DNA of 64,000 nucleotides from NCBI RefSeq assembly GCF_042670205.1, contig NZ_JBHUWD010000006.1, positions 1-64,000 of the forward strand, given 5' to 3'. The notes under the pieces were generated by a model that was given only the letters and a program-made list of their open reading frames with translations, was not told the DNA's origin and ran no database searches. Positions 1 through 8,244 of the stretch are shown here, one piece after another. Made by a program: the position numbers and the translations under genes. The number at the start of each line of letters is the position of its first letter. Position 1 is the first letter of the stretch. The DNA is from Luteimicrobium sp042670205. GTDB taxonomy: Bacteria; Actinomycetota; Actinomycetes; Actinomycetales; Cellulomonadaceae.

Positions 1-25
1 AGGTAGCACGGACTCCGCGCTACCT
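1..25 (-). terminator. Hairpin after the EamA transporter gene
   Basis: A 7-bp arm AGGTAGC pairs with GCTACCT. After one A/C mismatch three more pairs close a small loop. It lies 14 nt past the stop codon of the leftward transporter gene, so it may end that transcript. There is no T-tract. Another GCTACCT copy lies just to the right, so the region is also a short repeat. Confidence 0.4.
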
Positions 26-38
26 CGGGCGAGAAGCG

Positions 39-1052
39 CTACCTCGCGAGCGTCCGTGGTTGCTCGGGCTCGGGAGCGGGCGCCGCGGCGTCGCGCGTTG
101 CTGCCGCACGGCGGCGCAGGAGTCCCGTCGTGATCGCGACGCCCAGGAGGAGGAGCGCGCCCCCGACGACCTGGCCTCCGTTCGGGACCTCGCCGAGCAC
201 GAGCCACGCGGTCGCGACCCCGACGACGGGGACGAGCATCGTGAACGGCACGACCGCCGACGCGGCGTAGCGCGCGAGGAGCGAGTTCCACACGCCGTAG
301 CCGAGGAGCGTCGACAGGTACACGGTGTACGCGGTCGAGAGGGCCGCCGCGAGGGTGGGGTGCGCGAGCGCGTGCCCGACCGCGTCGGGGCCGTCGAGGA
401 CGAGCGAGAGCGCGAAGAGCGGGACGGGCACGACGACGGCCGACCACACGGTGAGCGAGAGGCCCGACGTCGGGCGGCTCAGGCCGGCGGCAGCGCTCGC
501 CGCACCGATCCGCCGGGAGACGACGTTCCCCGCGGCCCAAGAAGCGGCGGCGGCGAGAGTGAGGGCGAAGGCCGCGAGCGGCGTCCGCGCCCCGACCGCG
601 AGCCCGACGACGACGAGACCCACCGCGCCGACGAGCACACCGACGAGCTGGCTCCGGGTCGGGGTCTCGCGGAGCGCGAGCGACGCGAACAGGACGGTCA
701 GCACGACCTGCGCCTGCAGCACGAGCGACGCGAGCCCCGCGGGCATCCCCGCCGCGAGCGCCGTGTAGAGGAACGCGAACTGCCCGAGGCTCATGCAGGC
801 GCCGACGGCCGCGACGTCACGCCACCGCGCGGCCGGTCGCGGCACGAAGAAGACGGCGGGTACGACGACGAGCGCGAACCGGACGGCGGCGAACAGCGTG
901 GGCGGGACGTCGCCCAGGCCCTCGTCGATCACGACGAAGTTGACGCCCCAGATGACGGCGACGAGCACGGCGAGGGCGGCGGCGCGGGGCGGCAGGGCGG
1001 TGGCGCGGACGGGAGCGAGGGGCACGTCACGAGTGTGCGGGCACACGACCAT
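39..1052 (-). CDS. DMT-family exporter (EamA domain)
   Basis: Hydrophobic protein of about 337 residues with roughly ten membrane segments in two EamA-type halves. The first half opens with the typical stretch VAVIWGVNFVVI. Members of this drug/metabolite transporter superfamily usually export amino acids or small metabolites; the substrate here is unknown. The gene diverges from a LysR-type regulator, a common arrangement in which the regulator controls the exporter. The start is uncertain. I chose the ATG preceded by a weak GATGGA ribosome site. Longer starts at 1067 and 1085 would run into the regulator's leader, and a GTG at 1025 would still keep all membrane segments. Confidence 0.85.
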   Translation of the reverse strand: MVVCPHTRDVPLAPVRATALPPRAAALAVLVAVIWGVNFVVIDEGLGDVPPTLFAAVRFALVVVPAVFFVPRPAARWRDVAAVGACMSLGQFAFLYTALAAGMPAGLASLVLQAQVVLTVLFASLALRETPTRSQLVGVLVGAVGLVVVGLAVGARTPLAAFALTLAAAASWAAGNVVSRRIGAASAAAGLSRPTSGLSLTVWSAVVVPVPLFALSLVLDGPDAVGHALAHPTLAAALSTAYTVYLSTLLGYGVWNSLLARYAASAVVPFTMLVPVVGVATAWLVLGEVPNGGQVVGGALLLLGVAITTGLLRRRAAATRDAAAPAPEPEQPRTLAR

Positions 1053-1114
1053 GAAGGTCCATCTCATGTTCGTGCTTGAATTCATGCAGCCGCGCTGAAC
1101 GATGGAGGTGGCGG

Positions 1115-2026
1115 ATGATCGACCTCGCGGGGATCGAGGCGCTCGTGGCTGTCGAGCGGACGGGCACGGTCGGTGCGGCCGCCGCCGACCTCGGCTACAC
1201 GCCGTCGGCGGTGTCGCAGCAGGTCAAGCGGCTCGAGCGCACCCTCGGGGTGCCGCTGCTCGAGCGCGTGGGGCGGGGCGTCACGCTCACCGCGCACGGT
1301 CGCCGGCTCGTGGAGGACGGCGGCGAGCTGCTGCGGTCCGTCGAGCGGGTCGCGTCCCGCGTCCGGTCCGCGGGCTCCTCGCCCACGCCCACCGGCCAGG
1401 TCCGGGTCGTCGCCTTCTCGACGGCGGTGCGCGGCCTGCTCGCACCGCTCCTCCCCGCCCTCGCGGGGGAGGCGCCCGGCCTCGACGTCGTCGTCACCGA
1501 GTACGACCCCTGGGACGCCGTCGCCCAGGTCGCGGCCGGGAGCGCGGACCTCGGCGTGGTGCACGCCTGGCGGGGGATCGGGCTGCAGGTGCCGCACCAC
1601 GTGCGGTACGAGGAGATCGGCGAGGACGTCGCGGACCTCCTCGTCCCCGCGGGCCACCGCCTCGCAGCGCGGGCGAGCGTCGGACCCGGCGACCTGCTCG
1701 ACGAGCCGTGGGCTTCGACCTTCGAGGACTCGATCTGCTACGCCTGGTTCGTCCGGATGTTCGGCGACCAGCCGCGCCAGCCCCGGATCCGCTACTGGGC
1801 GTCGGAGTTCGCGTCGCACGTCGCGCTCGTCGAGGCGGGGGCGGCCGTGTCGCTCCTGCCCCGGCTCGGGCGGGGCGTCCTGCCGGACGGCGTCGTCGCC
1901 GTGCCCGTGGTCGACCCGGTGCCGCTGCGGACGGTCGGCCTCGTGTGGCGGGCGTCGATGGCGGAGGCGCCTCCCGTCGCGTTCCTGGGCGACCGGCTCC
2001 GGGCCGCCGTCCGCGCGGTCGGCTGA
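1115..2026 (+). CDS. LysR-family transcriptional regulator
   Basis: 303 residues. Residues 1-62 form the LysR winged helix-turn-helix (pattern GTVGAAAADLGYTPSAVSQQ). The rest is a periplasmic-binding-protein-like effector domain. The ATG start is chosen because GGAGGTGG lies just upstream and the family's N-terminus begins within a few residues of the helix-turn-helix. The gene diverges from the EamA exporter, so it probably controls that exporter and itself from the short shared region. The effector is unknown. Confidence 0.9.
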   Translation: MIDLAGIEALVAVERTGTVGAAAADLGYTPSAVSQQVKRLERTLGVPLLERVGRGVTLTAHGRRLVEDGGELLRSVERVASRVRSAGSSPTPTGQVRVVAFSTAVRGLLAPLLPALAGEAPGLDVVVTEYDPWDAVAQVAAGSADLGVVHAWRGIGLQVPHHVRYEEIGEDVADLLVPAGHRLAARASVGPGDLLDEPWASTFEDSICYAWFVRMFGDQPRQPRIRYWASEFASHVALVEAGAAVSLLPRLGRGVLPDGVVAVPVVDPVPLRTVGLVWRASMAEAPPVAFLGDRLRAAVRAVG

Positions 2027-2039
2027 CGGAGCCGCGACC

Positions 2040-2537
2040 TCAATCGTCGGCGAGGTGGGCGATGAGCTTGCGCGTCACCCGGTCGAGGTCGCCGCGGTCC
2101 TCGGCGCTGAGCGCCGCCACGACGTCCTGCTGCCCGGCGGTGTGCGTCGTGACGGCCTCGTCGACCAGGCGCTTGCCCTCCGGGGTGAGCTCGACGTCGA
2201 GGCTGCGCCGGTCGTGCGCGCTCGGCACGCGGACGATCAGGCCGCGCTTCTCGAGCCGGTCGAGGCGGCCGGTCATCGTGCCGGTCGTCATGAGGAGCGC
2301 GCGGGCGAGGCTGGTGGGGGAGAGCCGGTAGGGCTCTCCGGACCGCCGCAGGGCGAACATGACGTCGCCGTCGCCGCGGTTGACGCCGTAGTCGCCGGCG
2401 AGCCGGTCCGTCCGGGCGTTCACGAGCTCGGCGGCACGGACGAGCCGTGCGAGCAGCGCCATCGCGTCGCGGTCGATGTCGGGCCGTTGCTCTGCCCACT
2501 GCTGGACGAGTGCGTCGATCCGGTCGTTGTCATCCAC
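2040..2537 (-). CDS. MarR-family transcriptional regulator
   Basis: 165 residues with a central MarR winged helix: a DNA-recognition segment SPTSLARALLMTTGTMTGRL and a wing containing DRR (AHDRRSLDVELTPEG). It starts at GTG; there is no in-frame ATG before the domain. The divergent neighbour is a cupin gene, and the gap between them holds a long inverted repeat suitable as a MarR operator. The protein therefore probably represses itself and the cupin-DUF4267 pair, with release by a small aromatic or antibiotic-like ligand. That is inferred from the family. Confidence 0.9.
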   Translation of the reverse strand: MDDNDRIDALVQQWAEQRPDIDRDAMALLARLVRAAELVNARTDRLAGDYGVNRGDGDVMFALRRSGEPYRLSPTSLARALLMTTGTMTGRLDRLEKRGLIVRVPSAHDRRSLDVELTPEGKRLVDEAVTTHTAGQQDVVAALSAEDRGDLDRVTRKLIAHLADD

Positions 2538-2550
2538 GCCGCCAGTTTAG

Positions 2551-2604
2551 CTTGCGCGCGAGTTACTTGTGTTCTACCTTCGTTACAAGCAACTCGCGTG
2601 CAAG
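2551..2604. promoter_or_regulatory. 20-bp-arm inverted repeat, likely MarR operator
   Basis: Arms 2551-2570 and 2585-2604 match as an inverted repeat at 18 of 20 positions, with a 14-bp spacer. A further overlapping palindrome, CAAGTAACTTG, runs 2601-2611 next to the cupin ribosome site. It sits between the divergent MarR and cupin starts, so binding would cover both promoters. Confidence 0.7.
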
Positions 2605-2621
2605 TAACTTGAGGAGGAGCA

Positions 2622-3089
2622 ATGTCGACCACGCTGACGCTCAACGGGTCCGAGTCCCTGGTGGTCCGGGAGAGCACCCCGGACCGCTTCGAGGTCGAGG
2701 CCACGTACGGACCTTCGGGCTCGCGACCGCCGAAGCACGTGCACCCGCACCACGACGAGGAGTTCACGGTCCTCGCGGGCACGATCCGGGTCGGCTTCGC
2801 GGACCACGAGCAGAGCTTCACCGCCGGGGAGTCGTTCGTCGTCCCGCGGGGCACCCCGCACCACATGTGGAACGCCGGTGACGAGCCGGCCGTGCTGCGC
2901 TGGCTCAGCACCCCGGCGGGCCGTGTCGAGGAGTTCTTCACCGCGATGGACCGGCTGCAGCGCGCGGGTCGAACCGGCCTGGTGCCGCTCGCCGGCGTGC
3001 TGCACCGGTACCGCGACGTCATGCGGCCCACCTCGGTGCTGATCCGCGCCGCGGTCCGGCTCCTCGGCCCGCTCGGCGCCCGGCGCTGA
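2622..3089 (+). CDS. Cupin-domain protein
   Basis: 155 residues with a single RmlC-like cupin barrel. Motif 1 is visible as HVHPHHDEEFTVLAG and motif 2 as GESFVVPRGTPHHMWNAG, giving the usual His/Glu metal ligands. The start has a strong GGAGGAG ribosome site. The C-terminal 60 residues are helical and lack the cupin pattern. It is the first gene after the MarR operator and is followed 39 nt later by a DUF4267 membrane protein, probably in the same transcript. It may be a small-molecule oxygenase or isomerase; the substrate cannot be told. Confidence 0.85.
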   Translation: MSTTLTLNGSESLVVRESTPDRFEVEATYGPSGSRPPKHVHPHHDEEFTVLAGTIRVGFADHEQSFTAGESFVVPRGTPHHMWNAGDEPAVLRWLSTPAGRVEEFFTAMDRLQRAGRTGLVPLAGVLHRYRDVMRPTSVLIRAAVRLLGPLGARR

Positions 3090-3128
3090 CCCGCCCGTCC
3101 CTCGAACCCCCCGCCGCAGGAGACCGCC

Positions 3129-3566
3129 ATGTCCCGCAAGCGCCTCGCCACCACGCTCACCGTCCTGCTCGCCGTTGGCATCGGCTACGTCGGCGTCAGC
3201 TACCTGTTCTTCCCCGCCGCCACCGCGCCGCAGTTCGGGATGGCCGTGTGGCCCGAGGGGGACGCGGCGCAGTTCCTCGCCACGAAGGGTGCCCGCGACC
3301 TCGCGTCGGGGCTCGTCCCGCTCGCACTCCTGCTCACGGGGCAGCGCCGCGCCCTCGGTTGGGTGCTGACGCTGTGGACCGTGGTCCCGCTGGCCGACGC
3401 CGTCCTCATCCTGTCGACCGGCGGGTCCGTCGCCACCGCGCTGGGCGTGCACGGCCTGACGGCGGCCGCGCTGCTGGTCACGGGGGTGCTGCTCCTGACC
3501 GAGAAGCCGGCGCCGACCGTGGAGCCCCCGCTCGCCCGATCGCCGGTCGTCTCCGGCCGACGCTGA
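3129..3566 (+). CDS. DUF4267-type small membrane protein
   Basis: 145 residues with four predicted membrane helices, starting with a signal-like segment (TLTVLLAVGIGYVGVSYLFFP). The conserved part contains KGARDLASG and a later DAVLIL segment, as in DUF4267 proteins, which have no established function. CAGGAG precedes the ATG. It follows the cupin gene and is probably co-regulated by the MarR protein, which would suit a stress or xenobiotic response. Confidence 0.75.
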   Translation: MSRKRLATTLTVLLAVGIGYVGVSYLFFPAATAPQFGMAVWPEGDAAQFLATKGARDLASGLVPLALLLTGQRRALGWVLTLWTVVPLADAVLILSTGGSVATALGVHGLTAAALLVTGVLLLTEKPAPTVEPPLARSPVVSGRR

Positions 3567-3577
3567 ACCTGCCTGGG

Positions 3578-4372
3578 TCAGGGGTTGCAGCTCGCCGCGA
3601 GCGTCGCGAGCAGCCCGACGTCGGGGCGCCACGGCTCGAGGTTCCAGGTCGGCTTGTCGGGGACGCCGAGCGCATGGCAGAGCAGCTGGTCGTGCATCCC
3701 GGGCTTGTTCGCGTCGGGTTGCTCGACGACGAGCGCCGACCAGGTCGCCTCGGCCCCCGCGTGCGACGACGCCCGCGCCCAGGCGTTGGCGTCGACCGCG
3801 ATCGACTTCCCGCCCTCGTTGACGCCCCAGGTCGCGCTGCGCGGGGTGCCCGTACCGACCCACAGCCGCACGGTGCCGCCCGACGCCGCCACGACGACCG
3901 TCCCCTGATCACCGCGCGCCGTGCCGCCGGCCGCCCGCGAGAGGCCGCCGAGCGTCGCACCGCCCGAGGTGACGAGCCCGAACGTCCCGTCGAGCTCGTC
4001 GCGCAAGGTCGCACCGGCGGGGTCGGTGGCGCGCACGACGACGTTGCCTCCCCGGGCGAGGTGCCGCACCGTCACCCGGGTCGAGCCCGACGCCGCCGGG
4101 CGGGCCGTCACGGTCGCACCCGCAGGGGCCTCGACGACGAGCGACCCGCGTCCGGCCGGTCCGCCGAGCGTCACCTCCGTCGTCGCGGGCCGTGGCGTCG
4201 GGGACGCGTCGGGGGCGGCGGTCGGGGTGTCGCCGCGGTGGGCGTCGGCGCTCGCGGAAGGCGACCCGGACGGGGGTGCCGTGCCCGCGGAGGTGGGGGA
4301 CGTCGTCGGTCCTGTGCACCCGGCGAGCGCGAGCACCGCGCCGACGGCGGCCGCGGCGGGGAGGCGCCTCAT
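3578..4372 (-). CDS. Lipoprotein with DUF2599-like C-terminal domain
   Basis: 264 residues. A lipoprotein signal ends in LALAGC with the lipid-anchored Cys at residue 19. A Ser/Thr/Pro-rich linker to about residue 65 and a beta-rich central region follow. The C-terminal part has the tryptophan- and cysteine-containing pattern (ATWGVNEGGKSIAVDANAWAR, later QLLCHALG and ASC) that I associate with DUF2599 surface proteins of actinobacteria. Function is unknown. Its ATG overlaps the stop of the upstream Nudix gene (ATGA), so the two are translationally coupled. Confidence 0.7.
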   Translation of the reverse strand: MRRLPAAAAVGAVLALAGCTGPTTSPTSAGTAPPSGSPSASADAHRGDTPTAAPDASPTPRPATTEVTLGGPAGRGSLVVEAPAGATVTARPAASGSTRVTVRHLARGGNVVVRATDPAGATLRDELDGTFGLVTSGGATLGGLSRAAGGTARGDQGTVVVAASGGTVRLWVGTGTPRSATWGVNEGGKSIAVDANAWARASSHAGAEATWSALVVEQPDANKPGMHDQLLCHALGVPDKPTWNLEPWRPDVGLLATLAASCNP

Positions 4373-4809
4373 GGCACCGGCAGCAGTCCGGCCATCCGGC
4401 GCGCGGTGTCGACCGAGGACACCCGGTCGAGCGCGTCGACCTCGGCCTGCGTGAACCAGCCGGCGTCGTCGCTCGACCCGTCGGCCTCGGGTGTCAGCGT
4501 GCCGCCCACGACGGCGGCCCGGTACAGGATCCGCAGCGCCTGCATCGCGCCGCCCGACGGGTCGACCAGGCGCTCGGGCGGGAACACCGCGGTGTCGATG
4601 CCCAGCAGCTCGCCCACCTCGACGTCGTAGCCCGTCTCCTCGCGCACCTCGCGGACGACGGTCTCCGTCGGGTGCTCGCCGAACTCCAGGCCGCCGCCGG
4701 GCAGCGTCCAGCCCGACCGGCCGCGTTCGTTCCAGTGGGAGAGGAGCTGCCGCCCGTCGGGATCGAGGACGACGGCGTAGGCGGCGACTCGGATGCGCAT
4801 GGCGACCAT
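4369..4809 (-). CDS. Nudix hydrolase
   Basis: About 146 residues. The Nudix box is complete, from GGGLEFGEHPTETVV into REVREETGYDV, matching GX5EX7REUXEEXGU, so it should cleave a nucleoside-diphosphate-linked substrate with Mg. The start is 4809 or the ATG nine bases later. No ribosome site is visible for either, so the message may be leaderless. A much longer open frame runs upstream but has no Nudix similarity and crosses the PadR gene. It forms an ATGA-linked pair with the downstream lipoprotein. Confidence 0.85.
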   Translation of the reverse strand: MVAMRIRVAAYAVVLDPDGRQLLSHWNERGRSGWTLPGGGLEFGEHPTETVVREVREETGYDVEVGELLGIDTAVFPPERLVDPSGGAMQALRILYRAAVVGGTLTPEADGSSDDAGWFTQAEVDALDRVSSVDTARRMAGLLPVP

Positions 4810-4872
4810 CGTGTCAGCCGGGCCGCGCGGTGTCAGCAGTCGCAGTGCCCTTGCGCGAGCCCCGCGTCTCAC

Positions 4873-4890
4873 ATACTCTGAATCAAGTAT
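4873..4890. promoter_or_regulatory. ATACT-N8-AGTAT palindrome, likely PadR operator
   Basis: Perfect 5-bp arms with an 8-bp spacer lie directly before the GGAGGTGA ribosome site of the PadR gene. Spacing and location fit an autorepressor site of a PadR-type dimer. The Nudix promoter, about 65 bp away on the other strand, might also be affected. Confidence 0.65.
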
Positions 4891-4903
4891 ATGGAGGTGA
4901 GTA

Positions 4904-5626
4904 ATGGTCCGACGGCCGGTGTCGAACCCCTTGGCGCTCGCGGTGCTCGCGTGCCTGTGGGAGAAGCCCATGTACCCGTACGAGATCACGACCACGCTGC
5001 GCCAGCGCGGCAAGGACGACTCGATCCGCCTCAACTTCGGGTCGCTCTACTCGGTCATCAAGTCGCTCCAGAAGCACGGGCTGATCGTCGAGCAGCGCGC
5101 CGAGCGCGAGGGCAACCGCCCCGAGCGCACGGTCTACGAGATCACCGACGACGGCCGCACCGAGGCCCACGACTGGCTCCGCGAGATCCTCGCCGTCCCC
5201 GAGCGCGAGTACCCGACCCTCGAGGCGGGGCTGTCGCTCGTCGCCCTGCTCGAGCCCGCGGAGGCCACCGACCTGCTGCGGGCGCGCGTGGCCTCGCTCG
5301 ACACGACCATCGCCTCGCGCCGGACCGTCCTGGGGCGGACGCGGGAGGCGGGGCTGCCGGAGATCTTCGCGGTCGAGGCCGACTACCACCTCGCGCTCCT
5401 CGAGGCCGAGCGGGACTGGGTCGAGCGGCTCGTCGAGCGGCTCGACGCCGGGACCGTCGGGGGCCAGGACATGTGGGCGCGCATGCACGCGCTGCTCGCC
5501 GCCGGGAAGCCGGTCGACGAGATCGAGGGCGAGCTGGTCGACGAGATCGGCGCCGCGAACCTCGCCGCGCTCGACGAGCTCGCCACCGGCCACGCGCCCC
5601 CACCCCAACCACCGGCACCGCGCTGA
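4904..5626 (+). CDS. PadR-family regulator
   Basis: 240 residues. The N-terminal winged helix (LAVLACLWEKPMYPYEITTTLRQRG, then FGSLYSVIKSLQKHGLI) is typical PadR. A longer helical C-terminal dimerisation region follows, as in the larger PadR subgroup. GGAGGTGA stands six bases before the ATG. An ABC-2 type exporter follows 184 nt downstream on the same strand. PadR proteins commonly repress such multidrug exporters and are released by the drug, so that role is likely here. Confidence 0.9.
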   Translation: MVRRPVSNPLALAVLACLWEKPMYPYEITTTLRQRGKDDSIRLNFGSLYSVIKSLQKHGLIVEQRAEREGNRPERTVYEITDDGRTEAHDWLREILAVPEREYPTLEAGLSLVALLEPAEATDLLRARVASLDTTIASRRTVLGRTREAGLPEIFAVEADYHLALLEAERDWVERLVERLDAGTVGGQDMWARMHALLAAGKPVDEIEGELVDEIGAANLAALDELATGHAPPPQPPAPR

Positions 5627-5657
5627 TCCTCGCGATCCAGCCGCCGCCGGAAACAGC

Positions 5658-5689
5658 GGTGGCCCGGGTGCGCCAACACCCGGACCACC
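5658..5689 (+). terminator. Hairpin between PadR and ABC exporter genes
   Basis: A 12-bp stem (GGTGG, one C/A mismatch, CCGGGTG) with a 6-nt loop lies about 30 nt after the PadR stop. No T-tract follows, as is usual in high-GC actinobacteria. It may separate or attenuate transcription into the exporter genes. Confidence 0.45.
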
Positions 5690-5810
5690 ATCGCCCGAGT
5701 CGTCCACGAGGGACCGTCCGACCATCACGTCAAGACCTTCGAGCTGTCAGCCATGCTATCGGGGCTGCGGCTTCCGCCCTCGCCGGCGACTCCTCTCAGA
5801 AGGAGTCACG

Positions 5811-6872
5811 ATGTCATCCGGAACGTCACCCGGAACCTCGACCCGCGCGGTCGACCTGCGCAAGACCTACCCCGGACGCCGCGGCGCGCCCGCCGTCACG
5901 GCCCTCGACGGGCTGTCCTTCGACGTCCCCGACGGCAGCGTCTTCGGGCTGCTCGGCCCCAACGGCGCCGGGAAGTCCACGACCGTCAAGATCCTCACGA
6001 CGCTCAGCCGCGCCGACTCCGGCACCGCGACCGTCGCCGGGCTCGACGTCGCGCGCGAGCCCGACGCCGTCCGCCGCGCCGTCGGCTACGTCGCCCAGAA
6101 GCCCGTCACCGACCCCATGGACACGGGCCGCGAGAACCTCGTCCTCGCGGGCCGGCTCCAGGGCCTCGGGCGCCGCGACGCGCGCTCCCGCGCCGACGAG
6201 CTCCTCGAGCGGTTCGGGCTCACCGACGCCGCGAACCGGCTGGTCAAGACCTACTCGGGCGGGATGGCGCGCAAGCTCGACGTCGCGCTCGGCATCGTCC
6301 ACCGGCCGCAGGTGCTGTTCCTCGACGAGCCCACGACCGGGCTCGACCCCGAGGCGCGCGCCGAGATGTGGGCCGAGATCGAGCGCATGACGGGCCACGA
6401 GCGGATGACCGTCCTCCTCACGACCCACTACCTCGACGAGGCCGACCGGCTGGCCGCGCGCGTCGCGATCGTGGACCGGGGGAGCGTCGTCGTCGAGGGC
6501 ACGCCGTCCGAGCTCAAGGACGGGCTGCACGGCGACACGGTGGTCGTGGAGCTCGGCACGTCCGCCGCCGCGAGCGTCGCCGGCGACGGCGCCCCTCTGC
6601 TCGGGTCGCCCCGCGCGCGCCTCACCCAGGTCGTGGGCGAGGCCGGGCTGCGGGACGTCGTCGTCGACGGCGCCCAGGTGCGCGGGCGGGCCGAGGTCGG
6701 CTCGTCGGCACTGCCGGGCGTCCTCGCGGCGCTCGAGGGCGCCGGGATCCCCGTCGCGTCGGCGACCGTCGCCCGGCCCAGCCTCGACGACGTGTACCTC
6801 CGCTACACCGGGCGCACCTACGGCGCCGCGGACCGCTCCGGCTCCGTCGTGGCCGAGGAGGTGGCGGCATGA
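5811..6872 (+). CDS. ABC-2 exporter ATP-binding subunit (DrrA-like)
   Basis: 353 residues. Walker A is GPNGAGKST at residues 49-57, the signature is SGGMARKLD near 149, and Walker B is VLFLDEPTTGLD near 168. About 110 extra residues follow the nucleotide-binding domain, as in daunorubicin/oleandomycin-type exporter ATPases. AAGGAG precedes the ATG. The permease gene starts inside its stop codon (ATGA), giving a two-gene exporter, with PadR upstream as likely regulator. The substrate is probably a hydrophobic drug or lipid-like compound, judged from the family. Confidence 0.92.
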   Translation: MSSGTSPGTSTRAVDLRKTYPGRRGAPAVTALDGLSFDVPDGSVFGLLGPNGAGKSTTVKILTTLSRADSGTATVAGLDVAREPDAVRRAVGYVAQKPVTDPMDTGRENLVLAGRLQGLGRRDARSRADELLERFGLTDAANRLVKTYSGGMARKLDVALGIVHRPQVLFLDEPTTGLDPEARAEMWAEIERMTGHERMTVLLTTHYLDEADRLAARVAIVDRGSVVVEGTPSELKDGLHGDTVVVELGTSAAASVAGDGAPLLGSPRARLTQVVGEAGLRDVVVDGAQVRGRAEVGSSALPGVLAALEGAGIPVASATVARPSLDDVYLRYTGRTYGAADRSGSVVAEEVAA

Positions 6873-7678
6873 GCGCCGTCGGCCAGACCCGGGCGCCGTC
6901 CTTCCTCACGCACACCGGGCTGCTCGCCGCCCGGGCGCTGCGCGGCGGCCTGCGCATCCCGGTGTTCGTCGTCATGCAGCTCGTCCAGCCGATGATCTGG
7001 CTGCTGCTGTTCGGGGCGCTCTTCACGTCCGTCGTGGACATCCCCGGGTTCGGGGGCGGCTTCCAGGGCAGCTACCTCGAGTTCATCACCCCGGGCGTCG
7101 TCATGATGACGGCCATGTTCGGGGCCGCGTGGGCCGGCACGAGCTTCGTGCAGGACATGGACCGCGGCGTCATGGACCGTTTCCTCGCGTCACCCACCAG
7201 CCGCGGCGCGCTCGTCGCGTCGACCATGGTCTACCAGTCGGTCACCGCGGTCGTGCAGGGCGTCGTCGTCGTGCTCGTCGCGGTGGCGAGCGGGGCGCGG
7301 TTCGACGGCGGCGTGGGCGGGATGCTCGTCGTGGCTCTCGCCGTCGTGCTGCTCACGGCGCTGTTCTCGGCGCTGTCCAACGCGTTCGCGCTGCTCACGG
7401 GGAAGCAGGAGGCGCTGATCGGGATCTCGCAGCTCATCACGCTGCCGCTGATGTTCCTGTCGTCCGCGGTCATGGACCCCCACCTGTCGCCGCAGTGGGT
7501 GCAGACCGCAGCGCGGTACAACCCGTTCGACTGGGCCGTCGTCGCCGGGCGGGAGGCGCTCTCCGCCACGCCCGACCGGGGACTCGTGTGGAGCCGGCTC
7601 GGGTGGCTCGCGCTGGCCGCCGTCGTCGTGTGGTGGCTCGCGACACGGGCGTTCCGCGCGCTGCAGCGCGCGGCCTGA
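6869..7678 (+). CDS. ABC-2 exporter permease (DrrB-like)
   Basis: 269 residues with about six membrane helices. Residues near QPMIWLLLFGALF and the segment GTSFVQDMDRGVMDRFLASP are typical of ABC-2 permeases of the DrrB type. It begins in the ATGA overlap with the ATPase gene and so is translationally coupled. A strong bidirectional hairpin follows. Confidence 0.9.
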   Translation: MSAVGQTRAPSFLTHTGLLAARALRGGLRIPVFVVMQLVQPMIWLLLFGALFTSVVDIPGFGGGFQGSYLEFITPGVVMMTAMFGAAWAGTSFVQDMDRGVMDRFLASPTSRGALVASTMVYQSVTAVVQGVVVVLVAVASGARFDGGVGGMLVVALAVVLLTALFSALSNAFALLTGKQEALIGISQLITLPLMFLSSAVMDPHLSPQWVQTAARYNPFDWAVVAGREALSATPDRGLVWSRLGWLALAAVVVWWLATRAFRALQRAA

Positions 7679-7687
7679 CGCCGTCCC

Positions 7688-7726
7688 ACCCGCCGAGCAC
7701 GGGACCGGGTCCCGTGCTCGGCGGGT
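7688..7726. terminator. Bidirectional terminator hairpin, 18-bp perfect stem
   Basis: Arms 7688-7705 and 7709-7726 are perfectly complementary around a CGG loop. It lies 9 nt after the ABC permease stop and 4 nt after the stop of the leftward decarboxylase-like gene, so it should end both transcripts. Confidence 0.8.
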
Positions 7727-7730
7727 CGCG

Positions 7731-8183
7731 TCACCAGGTCCCGGGGACCTGCTTCACCGTGACGTTGAGGCGGTTGTAGAGGTTCGTCGTCGCGACCCAC
7801 AGGATGATCGCGGCGAGCTGCTCCTCGGACCAGTGCTTCTCGGCCTCGGCCCAGATCGCGTCGTCGACGGCCTCGGGACGGTCGGAGAGACGCGTCATCG
7901 CCTCGGCGAGCTCGAGCGCCGCGCGCTGGGCGTCGGAGAACACCGTCGCCTCGCGCCACCCCGGCAGGACGGCGAGCTTCTCGAACCCCATGCCCGCCTT
8001 CTCGGCCGTGCGACGGCCGAAGTCGAGGCACCAGGCGCAGCCGTTGATCTGGCTGACGCGGAAGTGGAGAAGCTCGAGGGTCTCGTCGTCGACGCCCTTG
8101 CCGCGGGGGATCTGACCCAGCGTCGGCAGGACGCTCTGCGCGTCGGCGAAGTACGAGGCGGGGTTCTTCATGCGAGCGGTCAT
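7731..8183 (-). CDS. Carboxymuconolactone decarboxylase-family (AhpD-like) protein
   Basis: 150 residues. The AhpD/CMD core is shown by INGCAWCLDFGRRTAEKAG, with the CxxC pair at residues 49 and 52 and a downstream His-lacking helix. Such proteins act as peroxidase-coupled thiol reductants or as decarboxylases. The CxxC favours redox activity. The gene diverges from an ECF sigma factor with a fused C-terminal domain, a classic ECF41 arrangement, and a matching promoter lies upstream. GAGGAG precedes the ATG. Confidence 0.88.
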   Translation of the reverse strand: MTARMKNPASYFADAQSVLPTLGQIPRGKGVDDETLELLHFRVSQINGCAWCLDFGRRTAEKAGMGFEKLAVLPGWREATVFSDAQRAALELAEAMTRLSDRPEAVDDAIWAEAEKHWSEEQLAAIILWVATTNLYNRLNVTVKQVPGTW

Positions 8184-8209
8184 GGGGTGCTCCTCGGTTC
8201 GGACCCGGC

Positions 8210-8236
8210 TGTCACGTCGGGTCGGGCGTGTTCGTC
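8210..8236 (+). promoter_or_regulatory. ECF41-type promoter for the sigma-factor gene
   Basis: TGTCACG at 8210-8216, 16 bp, then CGTC at 8233-8236. The published ECF41 target motif is TGTCACA with a CGTC -10 element. The predicted start is about 30 nt before the sigma-factor ATG, implying autoregulation. Confidence 0.6.
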
Positions 8237-8244
8237 ACCCCTTC

